A stretch of 64,000 nucleotides of DNA from Camarhynchus parvulus (taxonomy: Eukaryota; Chordata; Aves; Passeriformes; Thraupidae), in assembly GCF_901933205.1 (NCBI RefSeq), contig NC_044574.1:5044733-5108732 (forward strand), given 5' to 3'. Positions 10,849 to 25,000 of this stretch are shown here, piece by piece; within the stretch, counting starts at the first letter, position 1, and each line of letters opens with the position of its first letter. The notes beneath the pieces are model-generated. The model saw only the letters and a list, made by a program, of their open reading frames with translations. It had not been told where the DNA came from and searched no databases. A program made the position numbers and the translations under genes.

Positions 10849-13413
10849 GTCAGAAAATTGTGCAATAATTTATTTATCAAATGACTGCCTCATCTTCCCT
10901 ACATTCCAGTAAAGCAGGCAAGAGTGGGAGGGTGACAAACACACAGGGAGTGGGATGTACACAGGATTTCCAAGTCAGTCGGGGACAGGGCTACAACTCA
11001 GTCTAATTGTTGAGGTTGTTTCAAGGTACAGAATCAGTTCATAAGGGAATACTGGCTGAAAATATTGACTGAACTAAGGACCCAAACTCAAAAAAACTTC
11101 TCATTCCACACCACTGCTGCAAGTTGGAATATCTCAATATTGCTACCTGTGGTACAGCAACACTTGGCTAACTCTCTGTTTTGTCACGGAATTTTTTAGT
11201 AATTGTAAAGAAGAAATGTTTCTCTGTACTTTGTACTCAGTGGAAAAAGGGACACAGAGGATAACTGGGTTGCTAAGGTTAATTATATTTTATATGTTTT
11301 CACTGAATGCAATTTCATTTGGCATCACCTAGAGGAAAGAAGAAAGGACAATAATCAGTCATGGAGCATAGCTAAGAATATTCAGCTTTTTATTCTGCAT
11401 ATTGGAAACTCAGTTGGTCTGTGAGAAATCAATTTCTCTGTGACCCAAAGGACATCATAAATAAAATAAAATCAGGTTATCTTCTATTTTTTAATAATGC
11501 TTACAAGGATAAAGGAGGAGAGAATTCAGGATAGGATTTTTTTTTACTGTGTTACAATTTCTGACATCAATTTTGTCCTAATACATTCAATAAGTATAAA
11601 TATTGAAATATGATCTATAAGAAGAGACATAGTTTATTTAAAACAGGTGAGGAAATGTAATTTTCTTTAAACTTAAATAATTGAACAATGTCTTTTGCCA
11701 TGAGTGAAAGCAGAGGAAGTATGCACACTCCACTGTACCAAAGAGTTAATGCTGTCAAAGTTAATTTTGTGCTTTTCAGATTGCAGGGATGTAAAGCCAG
11801 AGCTGGGAAGGACAGACAATTTTTATGCCAAATTAAGGATGACTCTGAAACCTAGTGACCTTTAAATGGGATGTGGAAATCAAGGATAATTGAGTGGCAT
11901 GTCTGCTAATTATTTAAAGGAATTAATAATTCTGAAAGAGAGAACTGGCTCTGACCTGGTCTACAACTGGAGGGGCACACTGACAATTCTGAGGATCCCT
12001 CATCTGCCTTGTGACCTCTACTTGAGGTATTCTAAATTCAGTCTAAGATATATGGGATAAATTAGAGTACTGGGAATTATGGAAGAGGTCAGCCTGTAAT
12101 TGTTGTTCCTGTAATCCAGAGGAGCTCAGAGCTGCCACTGAACAGCAGATATCGAGTAACTGGGGATAGAGAAGATCCTGATCCAGGTGAGGACAGGAGG
12201 TACCCTGCCCACAAAATTCTGGGGCAGCTGGACATCTCTGGGATGCATCCTAGGAGTGCCCCTCATTTGCTTGTTAACACTGATTTCTGATTTCCAGATT
12301 TCTGCCTACAGGAAGGTGCAAAATGTGAGGAGGAGTTGTGGCTCTGTTGATGGACAGAGATTTGTCTGAGCAGATGTTTATCCTGATTTTATATATACCT
12401 ATGTCTGAGTTTCACATCCAAGGCTCTTTTTACAAGAAATGCTGTGGAGGAGGTATTCTGTGCACAAGTACCACAGTCTTGAGGTAGATGTGGAAATAGT
12501 TCAGATTAATTAATCAAAACAAGCGCTAATTTATCTCTATAGGTGCAAAACCACCCCCCTTGATCTGATCAGTGTTTTGAAGATATGTAACTGTGGATAA
12601 AATTAGTTTTGCAGAAATCACAGATATCATATAAGGACCTTGATAATATGAAGAGATCTGCCTGGGAAATGCAGGAAAAACTCTGCAGACTACTGAAAAA
12701 AATAAGTTTTTTCTTGACTTTCTTGACATTTTCATTTCAAACAGAGAATTTTGCTTGTCTTTTATGTGTTGGTGGGGGGTTGGAATAAAATGATTTTGCA
12801 ATGTCAAAGCAAGTCAAGTCTGTACTTTACCTAGCCTTGAATAATGTATTCTGCTTTTTTCTCTTTCACTCTTCTTCATGGTCTAAGTATCCTTGGGAAG
12901 AGTCAGCCAAGATGTGGCACATGCACAACAAAAGTTATGAACTTCACAACTTTTTATGCCAATGATATTTAACATGTATTAAAACTAGGAGAACAATTGT
13001 GTCTTGGGACAAAAAAATATATATTTTTCAGCCACAGCTTTGAAGATCTCTACCTAGCATGATGAATTATCTGGGCTGAATAGTGGAATTCCTATAGGAT
13101 ATTTAAGATAAATAATGTTGGTATTTCTGCGAAGCTCTGCCCCATGTTATATATCCATGTCTTTTGATATAATCTGGTGGGATTCAACTGTAGATGAAAG
13201 CTTCTAAATGTTGGTGCTGCCTCGTAGGTGCCTGTATGTGAACTCTGTATCCAAGCGCAGGAGAGGGCACCCAGCCAGTGAGTGGGATTTAGGGAAGCAT
13301 TTTCAGCCTTGTGGATGATTCCACCTGACCATCTGAACACTTCACAGACACAACTTTCTGTTCTGAGTAATGGAAATGGGCTGGAATGAGAGCTTAGGCA
13401 CTGAGATCATAAA
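10849..13413. other. noncoding sequence, nothing recognised
   Basis: Unrecognised AT-rich sequence between two LTRs. Open frames (for example 12526-12807 minus, 93 codons) look like chance. Confidence 0.5.
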
Positions 13414-13419
13414 CATTTC

Positions 13420-13790
13420 TGTCACTGTCATATTTTCTGAAAAATCCTCTTTGCCCAGGATTTATTCTCCTGGGAAGCTGAGAAGCCTCAGCTTCTCCTG
13501 TGTTTGCTGCTCTGGAATGTGGTCTGGAGATTGTTTATCCAAACATGTGAATTGTTTTAACTTAATGGCCAGTCATGGCCAGCTGTGTCGAGGCTCTGAG
13601 GAGTCAAGAGTTTTTCTTATTCATTCTTGTTAAGTGTTCTGTCTGTATCCTTTCTGTATTCTTTAGTATAATTTTAGTATAGCATTCTTTAACATAATAT
13701 AATATCATAAAATAATAAATTAGCCTTCTAAGAACATGGAGTCAGATTCTCATCTCTCACCTTGTCCTGGGGACCCTCACAAACTCAACA
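13420..13790 (+). mobile_element. solo LTR, same family, plus strand
   Basis: The 371-bp element runs from TGTCACTGTCATATTTTCTG to CTCAACA. It carries the family landmarks: 'cctgggaagctgagaagcct', 'ggaatgtggtctggagattg', 'tatcctttctgtattcttta', AATAAA at 13714-13719 and 'gaacatggagtcagattc'. The flanks CATTTC (13414-13419) and AATTTC (13791-13796) agree at five of six positions and are probably an aged 6-bp target duplication. It is close to the 28.6 kb copy over most of its length. No internal region is present. The 87-codon frame at 13370-13633 is a byproduct. Confidence 0.85.
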
Positions 13791-13796
13791 AATTTC

Positions 13797-16700
13797 AACA
13801 CCTAACTTTGAATGTCTTCACCTGGAAGTTGAGCTGCATCCATCACTTACATATTTACCCTTCTGGAAACTCAGTCAACAGAACTCCTTGTCCTTTCTAA
13901 CACACATAAAGGGCATGAGAAGGAATGCTTATATTCTCTGTCAGGACGGGACCTATGTAACTAAAACACACAAAATATATTGCAGCAAATTTTATGACTG
14001 TAAAGCTACTCTCGGATCAGAGATGTGAAACAAAATCTGAAGAATAAAGAGCCTGTGTGTCTCACCAGAATTTTTCATGCCCTTTATCTTTCTGGGTCTC
14101 CTTGGGGGACCAGGAAGTTGATGGGGTGCAGAAAAGTGAAGTGGCCTGAAGCAGAGTACAAAACCCAGTCCTGCAATTGGATCCCTCACCCAAAGCACAC
14201 AGCATCAATATGCACACTGTACAGAAGAGTTACAAGTCTCTTTCATCTTATCCTAGCAAACCTTTCTCTGTCTGAAAGCAAAGGAACACACACCAAAGAG
14301 CTTTAATGAATAACTGCAGAGTGTGGGTCTGTCTTTTGTTATCAGCTGCTGTCACAGAGGACTATAATTTATTTTTTTTATGTATTACCAAGGCCCAGGA
14401 TTCATATTTCTGTTTCAAATTTCTTTTATCTTAAAGCTTCCAAGTAGATATATTTGATCCATAAATTCATTCAGAGAAGACTTTTGTTGTCTCATGCTTC
14501 AGTAGCAGTACATATTATTTGTTCAGCAGGAACAAATAGTTCTTGTAGACTGAAATTCAGTAACTCACCTTAAGGACTTTAGAGAAAAATATTGAAAGTT
14601 AGATTGTGTGACCTGAGGTTGGATTGGACTGCCTCTGCTCATATATAGTATTTTTTGCATTTAAATCTTTGTCCCAAAGAAGATATGTCCAAAACTCCTG
14701 TCTCCTGAATTTTGCTAAATCCCTGGGATATGCAGTGGGATTTCAGCCATTACTTATCAACCATCAATTCCTCTTTTTTGAATGAATGAAGCACGTATTC
14801 TTGGGTTAATGTGCGGCAGACAAGCTTTATTGCCCATTATTGGGAAATGCTGCCTGTGAGAGCTGTGCTAACTTCATTACTGAAGACACAGAATTCTGCT
14901 GTGGGAACAGATCTCTAACCTGGAATCTTATATTTTGAATTTTTTCTTTTATCCATAGCAGAGGAAGAGAACCATTGACCTCTGTCCCCAGTTAAAGACA
15001 GTTATCAAAGCCAACAGCTGAATTATACAATTCAGCTTCCCCTGCTCACTTGCTCAAATTTCCTTTACCTCCCTCTCCATGTGCTTCTGATTTTGTTTCT
15101 TTTCTGTCCTCTTTTCTATTTTGCTTGGACATTAAGTGCATTGATCTTAAAACCATTATTGTGCGATGGATTTAATGCCCTGAAAGTGGATTCTAGTGTT
15201 TATTAAAGATCTTTTTTTCTCCTCCAAACAAATGCTGAGCATGCTACAAGCTTAGCATTGTCTATTTAGGGAGATTTTTTTTCCCCCAGGCAAGCAAAAG
15301 AAAAATGTTCCCTCCTTTCTCTTGGTCTCTCCTGGATAGTTTCAAACATGGAACATGACTGAGACTCAAAAGTTATGTTGTGAAATTTGGCATTTTTTCA
15401 CCATAGGGAAAACCCCCCCAGACAATAATATCACAATATATTAGTAGGTACAACATGTTTTTAAAGGCCATAGGTGCAGGTCTTCCATTTGAATTTCCAC
15501 TATCTGGTCCTTCAAGTGCACGCAGAGAGAATTACACCACACAGTGCAACAAAGAATGAATTTCTTATCAGAAAAGTGTTGTTTTATTGCAGTGGATTTC
15601 ACTGAATGCAAAGCACAGAGTCTCTCTCACTTTAGGGCTTGAGAAAGAATCTACTGATTAGTTCATTGCAGCAGAGTTACTGAAAGATTATGATTAATTT
15701 ACTGATTTGAAATTTAGGTATCAGTGAACGGAGATAATTTTTTTAAAAGTTATCCTGAATGTAGTTGTATTTGCCCAACTTCAGAAAGAGAAATGGCTGG
15801 GGAAGACAATCCTTAAAGGACTTCATTTTGCAGGTAGTAAAATGAATTCTAATATTAAAATTGTCATAATGATAATTAACATGATAAAATGTTTTAATGA
15901 AGGGGAAAGAAACAAATAGCTGTGCTCCAAAATGCTGCTGCAACAAGATGGATATTGCTGATGTTGTCAAGGATTTGTTTTATAATGGTGATCTGTGTCT
16001 CTCCTTTCATTAGCATGAAATAAGTAGAGATTTAAAATGACAAATGCTCTCCAGTAGATGTTCTTTCATATAAGACAGGACTGAAATAAAAAATAAATAT
16101 AATTTTGGTCTAAATTCTTGAAGCAGGCTGAAAAAAGGGGTGACTGGTGTAGTTAAACCCCAGGAAAAAGCCCTAAGAGGTCTGTCTCAATGTGCCTCTT
16201 GCAGAATCTTTCTATGTAACACTGGGATTGGAATTTCCCCTCTTTCTGTTTTGATCTATTTTGTGGAAAGTGTATTTTGTGAAAAAGTATTTTTTCTGCA
16301 GTGCTTCTCCATATGGTCTACAAATTTATGGAATCAGGATCTTCTGTCACCATGTAAGTTCAATATTTAAGATAAGAGGATTAATAAGTGCAATTATGTG
16401 CACACCCAAAACTTTGTAACAGGAATATTTTTCCAATGTGATCTTCCCTGAATGGGGGGAATCACCTTAAATTATCGTAATCTTCAAATTATTCATGGGG
16501 AAAATTCCTGCAAAAAAATTAACAGTGGTGGCTGCTTGGGCCAGAAGAGTTATGAGATCTTCAAGTAAGAATGCAAATTAAATGAAATAAGACCCAAATT
16601 AGACAGGGATCTAAATGAATATAGCTTATGCTCCACTTAAAGTAAATTAAGGGAAACAAGGTGCAAATCTTCTTTCCCCATTCCAGATGTTTATAATAGC

Positions 16701-18180
16701 ATTCCAAAATTCCCTCTATCTGTCTCTTCAAAGGGAAAACCTTTGAGGGACAAGTTCAGATGTAAAAGTGTCTCTTTTATCCCTTTTGGTCAGGTGAGTG
16801 CTGTTCCAAATGGCAACTGCAGGCCTGGTGCCAGCAAAGGCAAAGAGTGTTTTGAATTCTGAGGTCATCCCCATCTTTCCCAAGTCATTGGGATGACAGA
16901 AAAAAAAAATCAAGGATCCTTTCATGGATTTGGACCAAGTCTTCTTTGGACTCAGCTTGTCTTGAGGCAGCTTTGGTTTTTACCTTGTTAAGACATGATG
17001 ATAGAGCTTTTAAATATAAAGCCTGTGAAAAATGGCAGATAAGGGTTGGAGAGATAAGCCACCTACTGAAAGATTAAGACACAGTCTTTGCTAGAAGAAC
17101 ACCAATATTACATCTCATACTTCAAATTATTCACAAAGAAAATTGGGGATAAATTTAGACAGAAATAGATTTTTGCAATAACAATTATAAAAAATGTATC
17201 TTCTGGAGCTGAGACTTTACCACGTGTACCAAAAAGAGATTTGTCACTCCTTTGTAAGAATTAAAAGCATCCCTGAAGTTCAGCAGAAATAATTGAAAGT
17301 TTAAATTAAATCACAAAGTTAGAAACAGTCATAAATGACTGCAATTTAATAGTAAATTTAAATTAAGTTGGGACAAGGCACAAATGTGTTTGGATAAAAA
17401 AAAAGATTGAAAATTTGCTGCTAAAAAAGACAATATATTAATCAAAACAAAAAGTAAAAAGACCTAGAGTAGCAGACTAGAGAACATGATCTGGAGGGAG
17501 TAATGAGAAGGATACCATATAGCTCATAATATTAATCTAGATCATGGAGAATTTAAAAAGTTAAAAGAGGAACCTTGAATGTGAACTATACTTAATTCAA
17601 AACCACTGAAGCAAGTGAAGTGCATGGGTAATGTAGCAGTAATGATGTCTGCAATGTGCAAAGACACTAATTGGAGTATTCTTTGCTAATTAAAGAAACT
17701 ATAATTATAGCAAAAGGCTTTAGAAAAGTATCTTGTTACAGCACTAAGACAATGTCATGTAAATGGCTTCCCCTGTGTACACAGAGGTGGAATTCCATTT
17801 CCCCATGCACCAGTCATGGATGTCCTTTACTAATTAAGTAAACAGAATATGAGCTGGTGATCAAATGCCTTTATAAAGAGAAAGGCAGGGACAGATTTTG
17901 TTTTTTCTGTTTTTTTTCTCTGATTTGTAATCACTAAATCACTTGAGCTGAAAGAACTCAACTGGCCCAACTCACAGGATATTGTAGATTTTCCCCCACT
18001 TCTGTAAATCATTCCCATTTGTATCTGCTTTGATGTAGAGAAAGATACAGGAACTTATAATAGACCTTGAAAATTTTCATATATTTTCTTAATGTTTCTT
18101 CCTCAAATCCTTTTTCTTCAGAGAGGAAACCGTGTCTCTGTAGCTGTGGGAGAGGCTATATGTCTCCATTTTCAACTACT
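13797..18180. other. noncoding sequence, nothing recognised
   Basis: No repeat family or exon recognised over about 4.4 kb. A short perfect inverted repeat sits at 14516-14538 (TATTTGTTC, loop AGCAG, GAACAAATA). The rest is AT-rich. Confidence 0.5.
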
Positions 18181-19060
18181 TCCTTCTATGTTGCTGCAAT
18201 TAAATCATAATCAGCATAATGCACTTTGTTATTAATATCAGCAATATCATCCAGAAAAGAGAAGTTGGAGAGAAAAAGTTTTCATTCTTACTTTCACTCT
18301 GTGCTTAGCTCAGTCTATTGAATCAATTTGATTGACGTGGGATATGCTCACAACCCTTTTAATTAGTTGATGAGGGCCAGATGACGTAAAGGTCACTTGT
18401 GGGACACAGCATTAATGTCACTCTCTTCCTTGGAGTGAGTGACAAACAATTATCTCCATGCTAGGATTTAATTGGATTGATATCCAGCTTTCCAACACTG
18501 GCAGCTGCCCCCAGGATGAATATTTTTTGATATATGCAATTATATGCCATCATGAGATTGTTGGCGATTAATGTCAGCCCTTCAGAACTGTCACCCAGAA
18601 AAGGAAATAAAGGCAGACGTTACTGCTCAGGCCTGAAAAGATAATGATGGCCCTGGAGCCTTCAGTGTGGCTTTCTGAAAAAAGCACAGTTTCTTGAGCT
18701 ACCTCAGGGCAACGGTGTTGCGGATTTAAAGGCAGCCTGTTTTATTAGGAGCCCATTTGTTGTATTAGTAATCTCAGCAGGAAACTCCTCTCTCTTTTGG
18801 AAAAAGGTGTCGGAGGAACTAAAGAGAAGTAAATGAGAACTTAATTGAACACATGAGAGTCACTTAGAAGCTTGGCAGTGAAAGAGAGACAATGGGATCC
18901 AGCAAGAGAAATGCCTTTTGTCTCCAGAGTTTGAGCAAGACAGATGCAAGCAATGGTGGCCATCGTTAACTAATGATGTGCAGCCACGGTGCAGTGAGCA
19001 GTTGATTACCTTGGCTGGGAATGTAATCCCTGTCACAGATAATCAGTGTCAATCTTTTAA
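18181..19060. promoter_or_regulatory. candidate conserved noncoding element (possible enhancer)
   Basis: No repeat signature is seen here. The sequence has a complex, balanced texture rather than the A/T runs of the surroundings. It holds many TAAT/ATTA homeodomain-type cores (for example near 18359-18368), a CRE-like TGACGTAA at 18382-18389 directly followed by an AAGGTCA nuclear-receptor half-site type motif, and several octamer-like or GATA-like words. This is inference from appearance only. Motif hits in 900 bases are expected by chance and no conservation has been measured. Confidence 0.25.
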
Positions 19061-22000
19061 AGGAATCAGGCTAGAGGCTTAATTTCAGAAAAATTTCCAT
19101 GATCTCCCTGGACAGGGTATCCTGGGGAACATTTGCCCACGCGATGTTCACAGGTCAGGCTTATTTGGTTAAAACTTCTGTTGGCCTGAGAATTACACAG
19201 TTTGTCTTTTGCTTCAGAATCTGGCACTTACTGAGTGCAAGTTGTCACTTTGCTGTGGCTGGAAAGCCAGAATACATCCCAATAAAGCGATGCCTGCACA
19301 ACTTCCAGATGTCCTGTCCTCCCACTCCATCCTCCTTTCCCTCTTTTCTGGGACTCAGGTACCTCAGCAGATCCCAACCAAGCTTTGTGCAGATTCAGGA
19401 AAACTCATTGAGTTCTATGGCTTAAATTTACTGCTGGCATTGCTATTTTTATCTTCTCCATAGAAAAGGTGGAAGCACTGCATGAATCAGATTTGGTTTT
19501 CCAGCTGCCAAATAGACACAGAGTGTTAAAGTTTTTTATGATCCTGTTCCACATTTCCACTTCAGTTCTTTGAGACTGTCTTCATGCAACTTCATTCTTT
19601 CTTTTCATAATTTAGGTATATGGAACTACCTGTGTTTTTCACTGTATTCTCCAACCCTTCCATTTACTCTCAAGGCTTTTCTCTGTGTTATCTTGGTTTT
19701 TCAGGGTTTTTTTCAGCTGTCGAGTGAAAATTGGAAACCAGAATTCTAGAAAATTTCTTGTCAATAGAAGCAGAGGTAATGTCGCCCTTTTTTCTCAATT
19801 GGCAATTCTTTGTAAAACAAAACCCATTTGGTTACTGGTAGTTCATTTTGATCTGGTGATTTGAAATGATCCTTAATTATTTTAGAAATAATTTTACCAA
19901 GATACTTTTCTTGTAACAGTAGCTACCAACCCATCAGAGGTTGAGACAATACACAGGCAAGAACTGGTATATTTGAACACAAATGGAATGTCAACCCCCT
20001 ATGGACAAATATCAACCCCCTTTCACACTTGCCTTATGAAATGTAAGGGAAAACAACTTTCTGGATTTTTTATTTTTATATATTTATATATTTAATAAAG
20101 TCAAATGTTCAGTTGCAGTCTACTCCACCATAAGCCAATTTTTTTGTCATGTTAGCCAAGATACTCAATTAGTTTGGTGACCTTTTCTTCAATATTGATT
20201 ACTATTAATTGTTTTATCTTTCTTTACCTTTAATATTAATTCAGTCCCCTATCTGCTGCTCCATTATTTTGCCCAAGATCAGTATCAGACTACAAAAAAA
20301 AATTACCTGTGTCATTTATCCTTTATGAAATGTTGGTAACTTCAGTTCTTTCTTGTCTATATCTCTATCTCAACTTTAAGAAAAATATTTACCTTCTAGT
20401 AATATTATCTTTTTTAATTACTTGATAAATAATGTCAGAAACACAGTTAAGATTATGTAGGTACTTGAAGAGGTGGAAAAATTACATTGAAAAGAGAGAT
20501 AGATTTTTAGAATAAGCTCTGTACCTATTACAAAAGTTAAACAGAGCAAACTATCTATATTCCACACTACCAGTTCCTGTTACATCAAATACAATTATGA
20601 AAAAACAGCAATTCTTTGTAAACACTCAAGAAATTTCAAGATTTCTGTCATGCTAAGATGTCTAATGAATCATTGTACAAGACAAACAATGAGCAAGTGA
20701 AGATTCAGGTGATGAAAAGCCCTAACAAACAACCAATTAGACTGGATTGTTGTGCAATTAAAGTTTTGAATTCTTACAAATTGTAAATACATTTTAAAAG
20801 AGGCAAGTGCCATTTGTGCACCTTATTCAGATGAAAAAAAGAACACAAAACCCTGACAAACAAAGCTTTTCAAAGATAATTTTAATAAGCACAACACAAA
20901 TCAGGCTCACCAGGAGCAAACTCACTCATGTTAGTCAATAAGAACTCTGAACTGGGGAAGATGATAAAAATGCACCTCGTTGATTTTTCCTAGTTTAATT
21001 AATCATCATTTTGTGACACAATCCTATTTGCATGGAGTCACATAACAGCTGGTGCTCTCTGTCTTCTGGAGCTTCTTGAAGGTACCAGACTCCAGGACAA
21101 GCTTTGTCACATTTCAGGATGGGAAATGAGGAACTGTTGGTATGATCTGAGGCTGACGAAGGAATCGAGGGTATAACCTGATTTGACAGACAATTACTTT
21201 CACTGTCATATAACTTACTTTTATTTCTTTATGTGTAAGAAGTCAAGGACAGTCACATTTTCAAAGTGATTAAAAACTTTACACTGTAACTGCTAGGAAT
21301 TAGCATACCTAAATTATGTAACAGATGTCCTGGAAATATTCCAGATGCCATTTAATCTTCGAGACATCTATTCAGCATTCTGTGTCCACAGTATTAGAGC
21401 AAGTGATCTAATATGCTATGATAAAAATAAACAAAACTTATAAAACAAACAAATTTACTGCTTTCTTAAACTGCAGTGCAACTCAGATTCTTATTTCTAA
21501 AGAAAACCCAGCAGTTTAAATTTAAAACTACCAAACATTTGTTGCTGTTCTTGTTTTCTTTATTTGCTTTATTTGATTTTTAGAATGAGATCGACACAGC
21601 AAATGCAAGAAAGATAATCCACAGCTAAAAATCGCATTATTTATTAATTATACTTGCAAAGATGTTCAGTATAGCACATACAGAGTGTCCAGGCAATTTG
21701 GCTGCACAATTATTTATTTTTGGGGTCAGCATAGCTGGCCCATAAGTGTGCAGCACTTTGGTTTCCATTCTTAATACCATGTTACTGGGGAAATATATCA
21801 CTGTATAAACAACACTCTATGTAATTATCTTGACTGAAATCCACCAATTTCTTACCTCAAGTTATGTGTATCCACTGCCAAGCACCTCAATGGGAACTGT
21901 GCATTTACATTTGGAGGCAAGAAAAAAGCCCTGTGTTTTACTCATAGCTGAAGAAATTTCAAGGATTCAGAGATTGTTTCTGCACATATGTTCAGCTTAG

Positions 22001-25000
22001 CCCCCAAAAGTTATTTGCAACGAGGTTTGGCTTGTATGAGTAAGACAAGAAGTGAGAGAATCCCATTACTTCCCAAAAAATACAGAAATTCAAACAGATC
22101 TCCCTGGTTTGTACCATCAAAGAGCCTACTAGCAATGACATCTGTGTGTATCAGGTACCTGGCTTTCCTTGAATATTTATAGTGAGACAAGATGTTCCTA
22201 TCCATTTTTAGATGTTTGGGAAAAATCCATCCCTCAAGGGGAAAAGAGAGAATTAAGAGCTGGAGTTGTGTAATTACACATAATAGCTTTGACTCCAAGT
22301 GAGGCACATTGATCCACACTGGCTCAAGACCTATCCACCAATATTTATGTTAACTTGCCTAATACAGAGCCTGAAGATATTTTTGTTACATTTGTCATTA
22401 TTTCAAGGTGTTGGCATGAATTTTAATGCTTATTAAAATCAGGTATCAATAGTGACAGAGCAGCCAAGAGAACTCTCTTGTCCAGGTGGGAAAAATAGAA
22501 CAGTGATTATGTCACTCAAATTAGCTGCTCTCAGCCAATGTTTTGCATATTTTTGACAATACAATGACATTTGTTTGACAATGCACATCTCAGGCTTTCT
22601 GTCATCTTTCTGCTGCACATCTTCCACTCACTGCTCACTTATTTCTCATCATTTGCTTTCAAAGTGCAGGAGATAAGTATGAAGTCTTCAAAACCCTAAA
22701 CCACATGTATCTTTAGCAACCAGCATAAAATATGAGGCAAAAAACCCACCCTTTTTAAACCTGCAGACTAACTTTAAACCTAAGAAAGAATTTTTCATGT
22801 ATTTAATGTATTCTTCATATACCTATTCCTTTCTTTCTGCTTCTGTTCTTCTCAGGTTAATTCCACATTTTCCTCTCCTGAGCCCTTGCAAAGAAACAGC
22901 AGGAACTTTTCCTCCTCAAAACAACACCTGATGGAAAACTAATGCTAGATGATTTGTTTATAGAAAATAGATAGTAGTTCATGTCAGAATTTGAGAGTAT
23001 TTTCTCCCAGGAAAAAGTTTTAAAATCTCTTAGATATCAGTGATAGACATATACTACAAGTTATCACACAAAGGTCATGAAATTGAGAAACTGTTTTCCT
23101 CATTAACAACGTCTGAAGAATAAGGGTGAGGCTGGGTGGGTTTGTAGCAGCTGATCAAAGCTAATCATCTATGTAGAGGATGAAAAGCTGTTCAATTCTT
23201 CTGGGAATATCAGCTAAAATTTGTAGCTAAAATTTGTAGCTAAATTTTGCTAAATGTAAACAGCAGTCCAAGTAGGTCTGTAAATTAAAATGTCTATGTA
23301 AAACAGGCTTGACTTAGAAGAAACTATTTAGATTAATGGGCTATACCAAAAAAGCTTGTTAGTGTTTCTAATTGTGCCTTATCTATTAATCAGAGGTGAC
23401 TGTTTTCTGAACTGCCACAAGCACAATTCCATGCAAATTTGTTCAATTAAAAATTAATTAATCAGCTTGTTCATTTTTTTCTCCTTTTGTTTCACCCTTT
23501 TTTTTTTCTTCTAATCAAAGTATCAAAATTAGACATAAACCTTCTTGTTTGGGGTCAAAATGCATCAGTGGTGCTACCACGAATTCTCTGATACAAAAAT
23601 GAGAGCAGGAATCTGGGTGTCTTTGGCCTCTGTGATACTTTGAATTGCAAACAGACATAATAACAGCAGAGAGTGACAAAGCTATAAATTTGTATTGACC
23701 ATAAAAAAAAGTACAATTTAATCCTAAATAAACATATTTACTGAGCGAATATAAGGAAAATAAAATAACTGTCCTCAAGTGGTATGTCCAGAAGAGATCC
23801 CTAATCCCCACAGATGATTTGGTGAGGCTATTTTCAAATACATCTGCTACAGATACAGCCTCTAAATGTACCTGCACTGGTAAATAAAGCATGGCTCAAG
23901 GAATGACAGATAATTGTCCAGACTGTTCAGTTCTCAGTTTATATCCTATTTATGGCTAGTAGCAACTAGCCGATAACATTTGCAAAGGGTGTGAGTAGCA
24001 GAAAATACTAAAAACTGTTCATAACAGGCAATTTGGGTATGGTCATCCAATTTTGGGAGGGAGGAGGGCAGACTGAAGCATGTGCATATGATTTGTTTCA
24101 TGCTTTTTGGCTCCTCGTTTTAAAACCAAACCCTGATTGGTTTTACTTGTACCACAGTTGCAGACAGTTCTGGAATTTTTGTTTATTTGCTTGCTCTTGT
24201 TTCTTTTTGTGTTTTCTGCCAAATTTTCGCACTGCCTGTTTCAATAGCCCAAGGTTACTTTATAGAACTTTTCTGAAAGCACAATTCTGTCTAAAAGATG
24301 TTTTCCTGGCCCAACAGTCAGCTGCTGGTGTGACTTTGTCAGGCTCTGAGATGGGAAAGCTTTGCTAGCAGAACTTTTTGAACATCGATGTGGCAATTGG
24401 AGTTCTGGCAGATGCTGAAAAGCAGAGTACAGTGAGCACTTCTAAAGAGTTTGTAGAGTAGATAAAGGCTGAATATTCTATTGTTCCATGAAGCCATTAT
24501 ACTGCAAAATACTGACACAGTCCTTCTCTAGACAGACAAGGGTAAATTGCCATGATTTATTGTGTGCTCATTCAAAGTGAACAACTGCAGGGCCATAATT
24601 AAATTTGGCAACTTGGAAATTTTGGAGGATCAAAGATGTCTGGAAAAAGGAGGATGGCTTATACTCCGTGGAGTTTCATTGCAGGGCAATCTCTTGTGCT
24701 GTAAAATGTGAAGTTCATTATGGTGTAGCTGTTCTCTGCTTTTTTTGCCAGTAAAGGAAATATCTAGAACAAAATGTGAGAATTTCAGAGGCAATGGTGC
24801 TTCTGTCAGAGACAAATGCCTTAAAAAAACCAACCCCCCCAAAAAACCCCAAAGAAACAAAAAAAGAAAAAAAAAAAACCCCAAAGTAAAACTCCTGCAC
24901 AATTCTGTAGCTGAACATTTAAAAGGTCTAAGTGATGGAATAATCAGCTCTGTGAAGAATCTAAGTCTTGATGAAATTCAGTAAAAGGTAGAATGAAAAA

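Noticed and set aside
23515..23892. 125-codon open frame, minus strand
   Set aside because: Composition is rich in Leu, Ser and Phe without motif order, and no family is recognised. Likely chance.
24630..24984. Phe-rich (minus) and Lys/Pro-rich (plus) open frames
   Set aside because: Byproducts of the A/C-rich low-complexity tract.
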